Assembly: GCA_903851455.1 (NCBI GenBank)
Contig: CAINOM010000224.1
Span: forward strand, 1 to 6,810
Source of the DNA: an uncultured Bacteroidota bacterium
GTDB lineage: Bacteria > Bacteroidota > Bacteroidia > Chitinophagales > Chitinophagaceae
Direction: 5' to 3'
Length of the DNA stretch: 6,810 nt
How positions within the stretch are numbered: the stretch's first letter is position 1; every line of letters begins with the position of its first letter. A program made the translations under genes and the position numbers. Of this stretch, positions 1 through 5,769 are shown piece by piece. The notes beneath the pieces are model-generated. The model worked only from the letters and a program-made list of their open reading frames with translations, was not told the DNA's origin and ran no database searches.

Positions 1-207
1 AACAACGGAAATGTCACCTTCAACGTAGGCACCAGCGTTTTCAAAATGAGTACGGGTAGCGAAAGTTTATATGGCATACTACATGATCTGCTCACTGGTC
101 TGACAGTACTCACCGTGGACGTGAGTTCAGTAGCAAGCACGGTGCCGGTCAACGTGTCTACATTCAGTGACTTGCTGACCCGTTTGAATAATTTATTGAG
201 CGCGTAA
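1..207 (+). CDS. Probable phage baseplate spike/hub protein, C-terminal part (5' end outside window)
   Basis: An open frame runs in from the left edge and ends at TAA 205-207, giving the last 68 residues of a larger protein. The visible part has a short beta-rich stretch (NGNVTFNVG) followed by a helical segment with the pattern SLYGILHDLLTGL and a final short helix TFSDLLTRLNNLL. Bacteroidota and Mu-like baseplate spike (gp45/gpV/Gp138-like) proteins commonly end with this kind of 'SL..LLDDLLTAI...' then 'L..RL..LL' tail; this is recalled family knowledge, not a search. The role as central spike that pierces the target envelope is inferred mainly from position: it sits 11 bp before a gp46-like gene, exactly where the spike gene lies in Mu-type operons. 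The catalytic or OB-fold part is not in the window, so another baseplate protein cannot be excluded. Confidence 0.6.
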   Translation, partial: NNGNVTFNVGTSVFKMSTGSESLYGILHDLLTGLTVLTVDVSSVASTVPVNVSTFSDLLTRLNNLLSA

Positions 208-218
208 AAAAGGGAACT

Positions 219-518
219 ATGGCGAGACAAATGGTGGATATACACCTGGATGCAAGTGAAGACCTGGCAGTAAATTCGGGAGATTTCACAACTGTCGAAA
301 GCACACCGCAGCATCAGCAACAACTCATAATGAACGACAAAGGTGATTTTAAACAAAATCCTGTGGCGTGTGTAGGTGTGTTTGAATACTTGTACGACGA
401 AAATTTCGGAGAGCTCATCAGGACAATATGTCTGGAGTTTACAAAAGACGGAATGGATGTGGTAAGTGTGAGACTCATGCCAGGCGGGGTCGTAAGCAGC
501 GATGCTTTCTACAAATAG
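219..518 (+). CDS. Baseplate wedge protein, gp46/gp25-like (phage GpW family)
   Basis: This 99-residue protein contains the pattern DLAVNSGDFTTVEST followed by QHQQQLIMNDKGDFKQNP and a C-terminal GELIRTICLEFTKDGMDVVSV segment. In gp46/XkdS/gp25-like wedge proteins the order is the same: a conserved 'D..v..GD', then 'Q....L....GE....P..GvG', then a helix 'l...i...l..d..v' before the last strand. The length is normal for the family. In the baseplate it would join the wedges to the hub and help start sheath assembly. The start is ATG 219, with AAGGGA just upstream (210-215), a better Shine-Dalgarno-like site than most genes here have. The gap to the preceding stop is 11 bp, so the two genes are almost certainly co-transcribed. 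The assignment rests on sequence pattern plus position between spike and J genes. Confidence 0.75.
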   Translation: MARQMVDIHLDASEDLAVNSGDFTTVESTPQHQQQLIMNDKGDFKQNPVACVGVFEYLYDENFGELIRTICLEFTKDGMDVVSVRLMPGGVVSSDAFYK

Positions 519-565
519 TTTACATCTGAATCGGACCGATACACCGATAAAAGGAAAAAATTCTT

Positions 566-1849
566 ATGGCAACGACATATACAGTACGACCGAACCAAAG
601 CATCTGTGACGTGATCATACAGACAACAGGATCATTGGAGGCGGGCATGCAATTCTGCAGAGACAATAATGTTAGTATTACTGCTATACCTGTGGTGGGA
701 ACAGTATACCAGGTTAGTGATGCTGCACGCTCCTTGCAGGACAGTGGGGTTTTGCAACAATTTGACCAAATGGGCACAGTCATCGGAACATTGGACGCGC
801 CACCACCGCCACCGACGCCTTCAGGCGTATACCACAGGTCGCTGACGGTAACCCATACGCTTTGTGGCGCAAGTGATAGCCACGATTTCCCCGTGCTGGT
901 GAGCATTAGCGATGATACATTAAAGACAGTGGCAAATGGTGGGCATGTGAATAGAAGCGACGGAAGTGACATTCTGTTTTTTAAGGATGCGGGCGGGTTG
1001 TCGATGCTAAATTGGGAGGTGGAATATTATGATGGTGTGTCGGGAACATTGATTGCCTGGGTACGATTGTCGACAGTAAGCTCCAGCTTTGACACCGTTT
1101 TTTATATGCGGTATGGGGAGACAAGTATCACTTCATTCATGGGCGGTAGCGCAGGTAGTGCCTGGAATAGTTTCTATAAAGCTGTTTATCATTTCAGCAG
1201 CTCGCTGACAACTGATGCGACAAATAATGGATCGACGTTAACGAATAGTAATCTCGTAACACAGGTAAACGGGAGATACGGTAGTGGCGCAGCTTTTTCT
1301 TCGGCGTCATTTCAATCGTTGACTTGCGATTCGCCTGCTGGCTTTCCGGTGGGAGCAGGGGAGCGAACTATGACGTGCTGGTTCAAGATGGGCGCAAACC
1401 AGTCGCAGGAGTTCCTGGGATACGGAGATAATGTAGGCATTGGTACCTATACCCGTTTCGCGTTTTACTACACTGGTGCCAATATGCTGAGTGTGGAAGT
1501 CTCTGGTGCCGGGTCTTCATTTAGCTGGACGTACGATACCAACTGGCACAAAATTACTGCAGTATTGGCGGTCGGAGCCAATAATCTGAACCAGGTCCTC
1601 ATCTATTTCGATGGCGTTTTGCAAACGGTTGTCTCTTCAAGTGCGGTGCTGGTCACAACTAATACGCAGCTGGCACTGGGCCGGGTTCCGGAATACCTTC
1701 TTGACACATTTTACACAGGGATTCTTGACGAAGTGAGGATAATGAAGACCGGCATATCGGCTGACTGGGAGATAACAGAATATCATAACCAAAGCAATCC
1801 CGGAAATATAGGCGCTGGTGGTTTTATTACCTACAGCAGTGAATATTAA
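566..1849 (+). CDS. Baseplate-associated fusion: LysM/tail-X-like N-terminus, DUF2341, LamG-type lectin domain
   Basis: Four regions are visible in this 427-residue protein. Residues 1-75 begin TYTVRPNQSICDVII and continue QFCRDNNVS and PVVGTVYQV, the layout of a LysM-like or phage tail-X-like fold. Residues 78-86 are a proline linker (APPPPPTPS). Residues 88-185 match DUF2341: YHRSLTV, then DFPVLVSI, DGSDILFF, WEVEYYDG, TLIAWVRLS and VFYMRYGE. Residues 199-407 look like the concanavalin A/LamG module that often follows DUF2341: NSFYKAVYHF, DATNNGS, MTCWFKMG, LIYFDGVL, GILDEVRI and ADWEITEYHNQSNP. LamG folds commonly bind glycans or proteins, so a receptor-binding or particle-decorating role is inferred. 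The N-terminus would dock it to the baseplate. No signal peptide is visible, which fits a cytoplasmically assembled particle. The ATG start at 566 has AAGGA about 10 bases upstream. It lies 47 bp after the wedge gene, where Mu-type operons go straight to J. Confidence 0.72.
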   Translation: MATTYTVRPNQSICDVIIQTTGSLEAGMQFCRDNNVSITAIPVVGTVYQVSDAARSLQDSGVLQQFDQMGTVIGTLDAPPPPPTPSGVYHRSLTVTHTLCGASDSHDFPVLVSISDDTLKTVANGGHVNRSDGSDILFFKDAGGLSMLNWEVEYYDGVSGTLIAWVRLSTVSSSFDTVFYMRYGETSITSFMGGSAGSAWNSFYKAVYHFSSSLTTDATNNGSTLTNSNLVTQVNGRYGSGAAFSSASFQSLTCDSPAGFPVGAGERTMTCWFKMGANQSQEFLGYGDNVGIGTYTRFAFYYTGANMLSVEVSGAGSSFSWTYDTNWHKITAVLAVGANNLNQVLIYFDGVLQTVVSSSAVLVTTNTQLALGRVPEYLLDTFYTGILDEVRIMKTGISADWEITEYHNQSNPGNIGAGGFITYSSEY

Positions 1850-1904
1850 GTTCAGTAATAAAACTGGCGATTTGATCTTTTTTATAGGCAGCTAATTATT
1901 TATT

Positions 1905-2735
1905 ATGGCAAGAAGTATAGCGCAGATACAGGCGGCAATTGTACTGCAGGTGCAAAGTGACCCGACATTAGGTCCAACGCTTACGAGCACGAGTGTGGTG
2001 GCTATCTGGAAGTTGTGGACCTATGTGGTGGCAGTGTGCCAGTGGACGCTGGAAAATTTGTTTGACGCGCACCGGGATGAGGTGGCTGGAATTATAGCGA
2101 CACAAAAACCGCACAGCCTGCAATGGTATGTGACTATGGCGAGGGCATTTCAATATGGCGTGGCGCTGCCCGCTGACAGTGATGTGTATGCAGTAGTGCC
2201 ACCTGCCGACCCGACGGTGCTGATCGTGAGCAATGCCGCAGCTGTGGAGTTGACGAACCTGGTGCGTATAAAAGCTGCTAAGATATTGAGCGGCACGCTG
2301 GGTGCACTGAGCAGCGGCGAACTGGCGGCGTTTACCGCTTATATGGCCCAGGTAAAGGACGCGGGCGTCCGCTTGCAGTGTACCAGTAGTGCTGCAGATA
2401 CCTTTCAACCCACGATGGTGATATACTATGATCCGCTGGTGCTAAAGAATGACGGCGGCAGAATTGATGGCACTGCTGCAACACCGGTAAAAGATGCAGT
2501 AAATGTCTTTCTTGATAGCCTGCCTTTTAATGGGGTATTTATACTTAACAACTTTATTGCTGCCATGCAGGCCGTGCCCGGGGTCGTGATAGCAGATGTG
2601 CAAAATGTACAAGCCTTCTATGGCAGTGTGCCGCCAGTGACTATTAGTGTGCAGTACACTCCGGATGCCGGTTATATGGCGTTGGACGCGACCTGGTTTG
2701 GCGCAAACGTAAGCTATGTGGCTTATGGTGGATAG
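1905..2735 (+). CDS. Baseplate J-like protein (Mu gp47 / P2 gpJ family, Bacteroidota type)
   Basis: The 276-residue protein opens with MARSIAQIQAAI and LTSTSVVAIWKLWTYVVAV, then NLFDAHRDEVAGII, PHSLQWYVTMARAFQYG and ALPADSDVY. I recognise this as the N-terminus of the baseplate J-like proteins found in Bacteroidota prophages. The C-terminal part PVKDAVNVFLDSLPFNGVF (residues 194-212), followed by FIAAMQAVPGVVIADV, is the usual J-family end: a helix, 'lpfng' and a strand leading to 'gV.dv'. It is shorter than Mu gp47, as usual for this group. J proteins form the outer wedge ring to which tail protein I and fibres attach. The ATG start at 1905 has only an A+T-rich leader and no clear Shine-Dalgarno sequence, which is common in this phylum. 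The preceding gene ends 55 bp upstream and the next begins 21 bp downstream. Confidence 0.75.
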   Translation: MARSIAQIQAAIVLQVQSDPTLGPTLTSTSVVAIWKLWTYVVAVCQWTLENLFDAHRDEVAGIIATQKPHSLQWYVTMARAFQYGVALPADSDVYAVVPPADPTVLIVSNAAAVELTNLVRIKAAKILSGTLGALSSGELAAFTAYMAQVKDAGVRLQCTSSAADTFQPTMVIYYDPLVLKNDGGRIDGTAATPVKDAVNVFLDSLPFNGVFILNNFIAAMQAVPGVVIADVQNVQAFYGSVPPVTISVQYTPDAGYMALDATWFGANVSYVAYGG

Positions 2736-2756
2736 ATATGAAATTCAAAAAGAAAT

Positions 2757-3287
2757 ATGATGAGTGTATTCGACATTGATTTTAGCAGCACGGGATTACC
2801 CAACTTTCTGACGCCGGTGCGGCTGAGGGCGGCAAAAATGCTGGCATGGCTGCAGGCATTGGTTAGCCCGGTAGATTACCTGTATTCAATTTTCAGCGCT
2901 AACAGGAAAAGTAATTTGTATGTCCTCGCCCATAGCGGGCAGGTATGTTATCTGCAGGCCGCACTCAACGATGTTTTTGACGACATAGGTCGGGGGATAT
3001 TCATAAGTGATGGACCCTATGTTGATCCTGATTTTATTTACGAACTGGTTGAGGATAAGCCGTTGTTCATAGATCTGGTAAGCGAATTGGGTACCGCGGT
3101 GATACCTGCACCTGATCCTGTGCCGCTTTATAGTACGGCCGAAACCTATTGGCTGGGTGTGCAGTTCGTTGTAAATGTACCGGCTGCGGTTGCGGCGGCT
3201 CCGGGTTATGACATACACCGGCTCCGGGCAATAGTAGATAAGTACCGCCTTACAAGTAAGAATAATTACTTGGTGGTGATATTCTAA
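2757..3287 (+). CDS. Divergent phage tail protein I-like baseplate protein (Mu gp48 position)
   Basis: The 176-residue product starts FDIDFS and has RLRAAKMLAWLQALVSPVDYLYSIF (residues 22-46), HSGQVCYLQAALNDVFD (59-75), IFISDG (81-86) and a C-terminal helix HRLRAIVDKYRLTSKNNY (154-171). Bacteroidota tail operons commonly carry a protein with this layout directly after J. The segment 'L...Y.L..k.Y' near the end resembles the end of tail protein I / DUF2313-type proteins, which connect wedge to fibre. The function is therefore assigned mainly from synteny. Two ATG codons lie in tandem (2757 and 2760) and either could be used; AAAGAAAT upstream is only a weak ribosome-binding site. It follows J by 21 bp and precedes the fibre-like gene by 32 bp. 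Confidence 0.6.
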   Translation: MMSVFDIDFSSTGLPNFLTPVRLRAAKMLAWLQALVSPVDYLYSIFSANRKSNLYVLAHSGQVCYLQAALNDVFDDIGRGIFISDGPYVDPDFIYELVEDKPLFIDLVSELGTAVIPAPDPVPLYSTAETYWLGVQFVVNVPAAVAAAPGYDIHRLRAIVDKYRLTSKNNYLVVIF

Positions 3288-3319
3288 ACCGCTAATCAAA
3301 CAACCTAAAACACGATAAA

Positions 3320-4096
3320 ATGAAAAGCATAGACTTTACACAGCCGGGTGGCTTCCCGCTTACGCAGGACCAGCTGGGGTACCTGCAGACCGCTTACACA
3401 GAATGTGTCGCCGCGCTGGCCGCAATGGGCGGCGCCGGGCCGTTCGTAGTGAGCGGATGTGTGATCACAAAAACGCTGGTGAGTGGTACTACTTATAATT
3501 ACTCGATAACCGATGGCTGGGTCTACCGGAATGGTACGATGATACATGTTCCGTCGATCGGTCTCGCCGGTATCGATGAGAGCATATACGCAGCCTACAT
3601 GGTAATAAACGACAGCGTCAGTTCACTGGTATATAATGACGGGAGTACGCCGAACGTGATCTTTGACAACGGGATAAGCCTTACTGCCCAGGCCATTGGC
3701 ACTGCAGACGATAGTACTCATTTTTTGCTGAGTGAGCTTGGTAATATAAATTGCAACCAAACGGCATTGGCGACCTGGACAGCCGGCATTCCTCATACTA
3801 TCCAGTTACATCTGAATTCACAAGCCAAGCGTGTGTACTACTACGCTGCATCTGGCACGGGTACTTTTGGTTACAGCTTAGTAAATGATTCTTTGGTATT
3901 GGGATCGGAAGTCGTTTTAATGGTTTATACGGCTGGTGTCACCGGACATATTGGAGGAGTATCGGGACCCTACGGTGGAACAATTCATGAAATAGGCAGC
4001 CCCACCTTCACCGGTAACTGGATGATTGCCCGAATTACTTACGTAGGTAACATATATGGAGGTCACAACTTTATTGCAAACTACGACGTCGCGTAA
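3320..4096 (+). CDS. Tail-fibre or tail-tip adaptor-like protein, last gene of the tail operon
   Basis: The 258-residue protein begins MKSIDFTQPGGFPLTQDQLG and YLQTAYTECVAALAAMGG, a conserved opening that I associate with fibre-like proteins at the end of Bacteroidota phage tail operons. It continues with VVSGCVIT (43-50) and YSITDGWVYRNGTMIHVP (61-78), a beta-rich module seen in short tail fibres where a 'dGwv..nG' turn repeats. The rest is glycine, threonine and aromatic rich with no transmembrane or coiled-coil segment, consistent with a beta-structured fibre or adaptor. The position after J and I supports a role in attaching or forming the receptor-binding fibre. No fibre-assembly chaperone gene follows. 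The ATG start at 3320 has only an A-rich leader. Translation ends at three in-frame stops in a row, TAA TAA TAG (4094-4102). Receptor specificity cannot be read from the sequence. Confidence 0.6.
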   Translation: MKSIDFTQPGGFPLTQDQLGYLQTAYTECVAALAAMGGAGPFVVSGCVITKTLVSGTTYNYSITDGWVYRNGTMIHVPSIGLAGIDESIYAAYMVINDSVSSLVYNDGSTPNVIFDNGISLTAQAIGTADDSTHFLLSELGNINCNQTALATWTAGIPHTIQLHLNSQAKRVYYYAASGTGTFGYSLVNDSLVLGSEVVLMVYTAGVTGHIGGVSGPYGGTIHEIGSPTFTGNWMIARITYVGNIYGGHNFIANYDVA

Positions 4097-4142
4097 TAAT
4101 AGGTACGTAGGCAAAAGTGCGAAAGCAAATTTACCTGGTTCA

Positions 4143-4688
4143 CTATGCCCTTGATGCGCTTTGCCGTGTGAAAAGCAGCAGATACACAATGATAAAAAGC
4201 ATGGACGTGAGCGATGAGGCAATTATTTTTAGCAATAAAAAACCAAAGTTTGACAGGTTCCACAATTCTATCGAGAAGAAAACGAAGTGGTGAAGCACGA
4301 TCAGAAAAGCGCTGTACACCAGGAAGGGCATCCAGCCCATTGTTCTTATAGATGGGTGCTGTCCATCATATTCCGACAGATTACGAGGCAGCAGCGCACT
4401 GAGCACATTGGTGCGCAGGTAGGCAATAATAACGGTTGCAGCGGCATGCATGCCTGCGGTATTCATAAAAGAGTCAACGGTAATGCCCAGCACAAACCCG
4501 ATGATCAGTAATGCCCATACGGGCGTTTCGAAAGGAAGCAGCAGCAGGAAAAGCGGGTATACATAAGGGATGAACACAGGAAAGCCCGAGGGTTCGCTCC
4601 ACCAGCGCAGCGTTATCTTGTCCAGTATCAGCACCTGGAGCAGGATGATAATGCAAAAACGCAGGATATTTTTTAAGTAAACGTTCAT
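4143..4688 (-). CDS. mreD: Rod shape-determining protein MreD
   Basis: This 181-residue, very hydrophobic protein has about five or six predicted membrane segments, roughly residues 8-24, 38-52, 56-74, 82-98, 120-141 and 150-173. The signature GITVDSFMNTAGMHAAATV (residues 68-86), a glycine and aspartate followed by 'G.ha.a' at the end of a membrane helix, is typical of MreD. Length and topology fit full-length family members. MreD is an inner-membrane partner of MreC in the elongasome and helps control PBP2/RodA-driven lateral wall synthesis. The ATG start at 4688 is preceded by AAAAGGAAA, a plausible ribosome-binding site. It lies 39 bp after mreC, consistent with one transcript. Downstream, 46 bp away, the opposing tail operon ends, where mrdA and rodA would often be found in this phylum. 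Confidence 0.9.
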   Translation of the reverse strand: MNVYLKNILRFCIIILLQVLILDKITLRWWSEPSGFPVFIPYVYPLFLLLLPFETPVWALLIIGFVLGITVDSFMNTAGMHAAATVIIAYLRTNVLSALLPRNLSEYDGQHPSIRTMGWMPFLVYSAFLIVLHHFVFFSIELWNLSNFGFLLLKIIASSLTSMLFIIVYLLLFTRQSASRA

Positions 4689-4727
4689 TTTCCTTTTCGA
4701 CCCTTTAACTGTTCAATCAATTAGCGA

Positions 4728-5582
4728 TTACTTTTTCGCCGATGAATCTTCCACCATTTTCTTTTCCACCATCATTTTATTTTCGATCACATACACATAC
4801 TGCAGGTTATGGAAGTTGGTTGATGACTGAAGGTAAATAAGCTGCATCGCGTTCTTTTTCACCACCACCGTTTTCAAAACAGTCCCGATCAGTATATCGG
4901 GCGAAAAAATAGAGAATATGCCGGTATAAACAGAATCTCCCTTTTTTACTTTTGCCTGCTGTGGCACATCGGTCATTATCAGCACATCGGGTTGTTTCTC
5001 ATCCCAGATGATATAGCCTGTTGTTCCATCTTTCAATTTGGCTACTACTTTCTGCTTAGAACTGAGTACAGACAAAACACTGGAGAAGTGAGCGGACACA
5101 TGTTCCACACGCCCCACGATGCCAGTGCCCGATATCACAGCCATATTTTTACTGATACCGTCTTTCGATCCCCTGTTTATGGTAATGTAGTTGTCGCTGG
5201 CATTTGTGGAGTTGTTGATAACACGGGCTGTACGGTAGAGGTAGTCAGCAAACTTCACGATATGTGTAGTAGAATCAGACGGGTATAATTTGCGGTGCAC
5301 CATACTGTCTTTGAGGGTATCTACACTATGCAGCTGGTCTATCTGGTTCCTGAGTCGGGCATTTTCATTTACCAGGCTGTCGTTCATTTTCCGGAGCCCG
5401 AAATAATAAACGACATCGCTTTGTTTCTTGTAGACAAGGCCGGAGACCATATTGGCAGAACTGATAATGTCATTGCCTTGTAAAGTGTTGGTATGCTCAA
5501 TAAGTACTACGCATACTATCTCCAGGGCAAGAAACAATATGAGATTAAAAAAGCGCCGGACAAAGAGTATAAAATTGCGCAC
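4728..5582 (-). CDS. mreC: Rod shape-determining protein MreC
   Basis: The 284-residue product has a short basic cytoplasmic N-terminus, one membrane helix (about residues 11-28), a coiled-coil region (about 62-90, with LVNENARLRNQIDQL) and the periplasmic MreC beta domain. The segment ITINRGSKDGISKNMAVIS plus GIVGRV (133-159) is the clearest family signature; GDSVYTGIFSIFSPDILIGTV (215-235) matches the usual C-terminal conserved block. MreC is a periplasmic scaffold that joins MreB and MreD to PBP2 and activates it. The start appears to be GTG (5580-5582): an in-frame TAA lies only two codons upstream (5586-5588), and the next Met codons fall inside or after the membrane helix. The lysine-rich tail after residue 268 is poorly conserved in the family. 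It precedes mreD by 39 bp and follows mreB after an unusually long 187 bp spacer. Confidence 0.92.
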   Translation of the reverse strand: MRNFILFVRRFFNLILFLALEIVCVVLIEHTNTLQGNDIISSANMVSGLVYKKQSDVVYYFGLRKMNDSLVNENARLRNQIDQLHSVDTLKDSMVHRKLYPSDSTTHIVKFADYLYRTARVINNSTNASDNYITINRGSKDGISKNMAVISGTGIVGRVEHVSAHFSSVLSVLSSKQKVVAKLKDGTTGYIIWDEKQPDVLIMTDVPQQAKVKKGDSVYTGIFSIFSPDILIGTVLKTVVVKKNAMQLIYLQSSTNFHNLQYVYVIENKMMVEKKMVEDSSAKK

Positions 5583-5636
5583 CTTTTAGGGATTGGGTAG
5601 TTCGACGTTGCTCACTATGGCAAAAGGTAATTTGGC

Positions 5637-5765
5637 TTGGGAATTGGGATTGATATTCTGTAATTTCAAAATCATAAATTGGTTTTTTTTCAACAGGTTG
5701 AATCGATACATAAAAAATATTTTCAACAGCAATACCAATTCTTAATTACAAATTCCCAATCCCAA
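5637..5765. repeat. Large imperfect inverted repeat between mreB and mreC
   Basis: The left arm (5637-5683) holds two TTGGGA units (5637-5642 and 5644-5649), then TGTAATT (5659-5665) and AATTGGT (5677-5683). The right arm (5734-5765) holds ACCAATT (5734-5740), AATTACA (5744-5750) and two TCCCAA units (5754-5759, 5760-5765), so all four blocks pair in mirror order with small bulges. The loop is about 50 bases and A+T rich. A further GGGATTGGG lies at 5589-5597 and matches the complement of 5755-5763 exactly. The right arm stops four bases before the mreB stop codon, so an mreB transcript would fold here immediately after translation ends. No U-tract follows the structure on the mreB strand, so a simple intrinsic terminator is unlikely. 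A dispersed intergenic repeat or an RNA stability/processing element are both possible. Confidence 0.6.
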
Positions 5766-5769
5766 CTAT

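Noticed and set aside
520..972. Minus-strand open frame of 150 codons across the start of the DUF2341-LamG gene
   Set aside because: It lies wholly opposite a well-supported gene, has no recognisable domain and has low-complexity content from the complement of the proline linker.
1968..2408. Minus-strand open frame of 146 codons opposite the baseplate J gene
   Set aside because: Composition is rich in His, Arg and Cys as expected of a shadow frame; the plus-strand J-like protein explains the region.
4040..4111. 8-base direct repeat TACGTAGG (4040-4047 and 4104-4111) as an attachment-site core
   Set aside because: One copy lies inside the tail-fibre coding sequence and the repeat is too short and too close to mark element ends.
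5681..5765. Intrinsic terminator after mreB
   Set aside because: The inverted repeat is A+T rich and bulged, and on the mreB strand it is followed by no U-tract; the T8 run at 5683-5690 lies in the loop and on the plus strand.
5583..5769. Possible separate mreC promoter of the Bacteroidota TTTG / TAnnTTTG type in the spacer
   Set aside because: On the minus strand only off-consensus matches such as TTACCTTTTG and TGATTTTG are seen, without a TTTG at suitable spacing, so no promoter is called.
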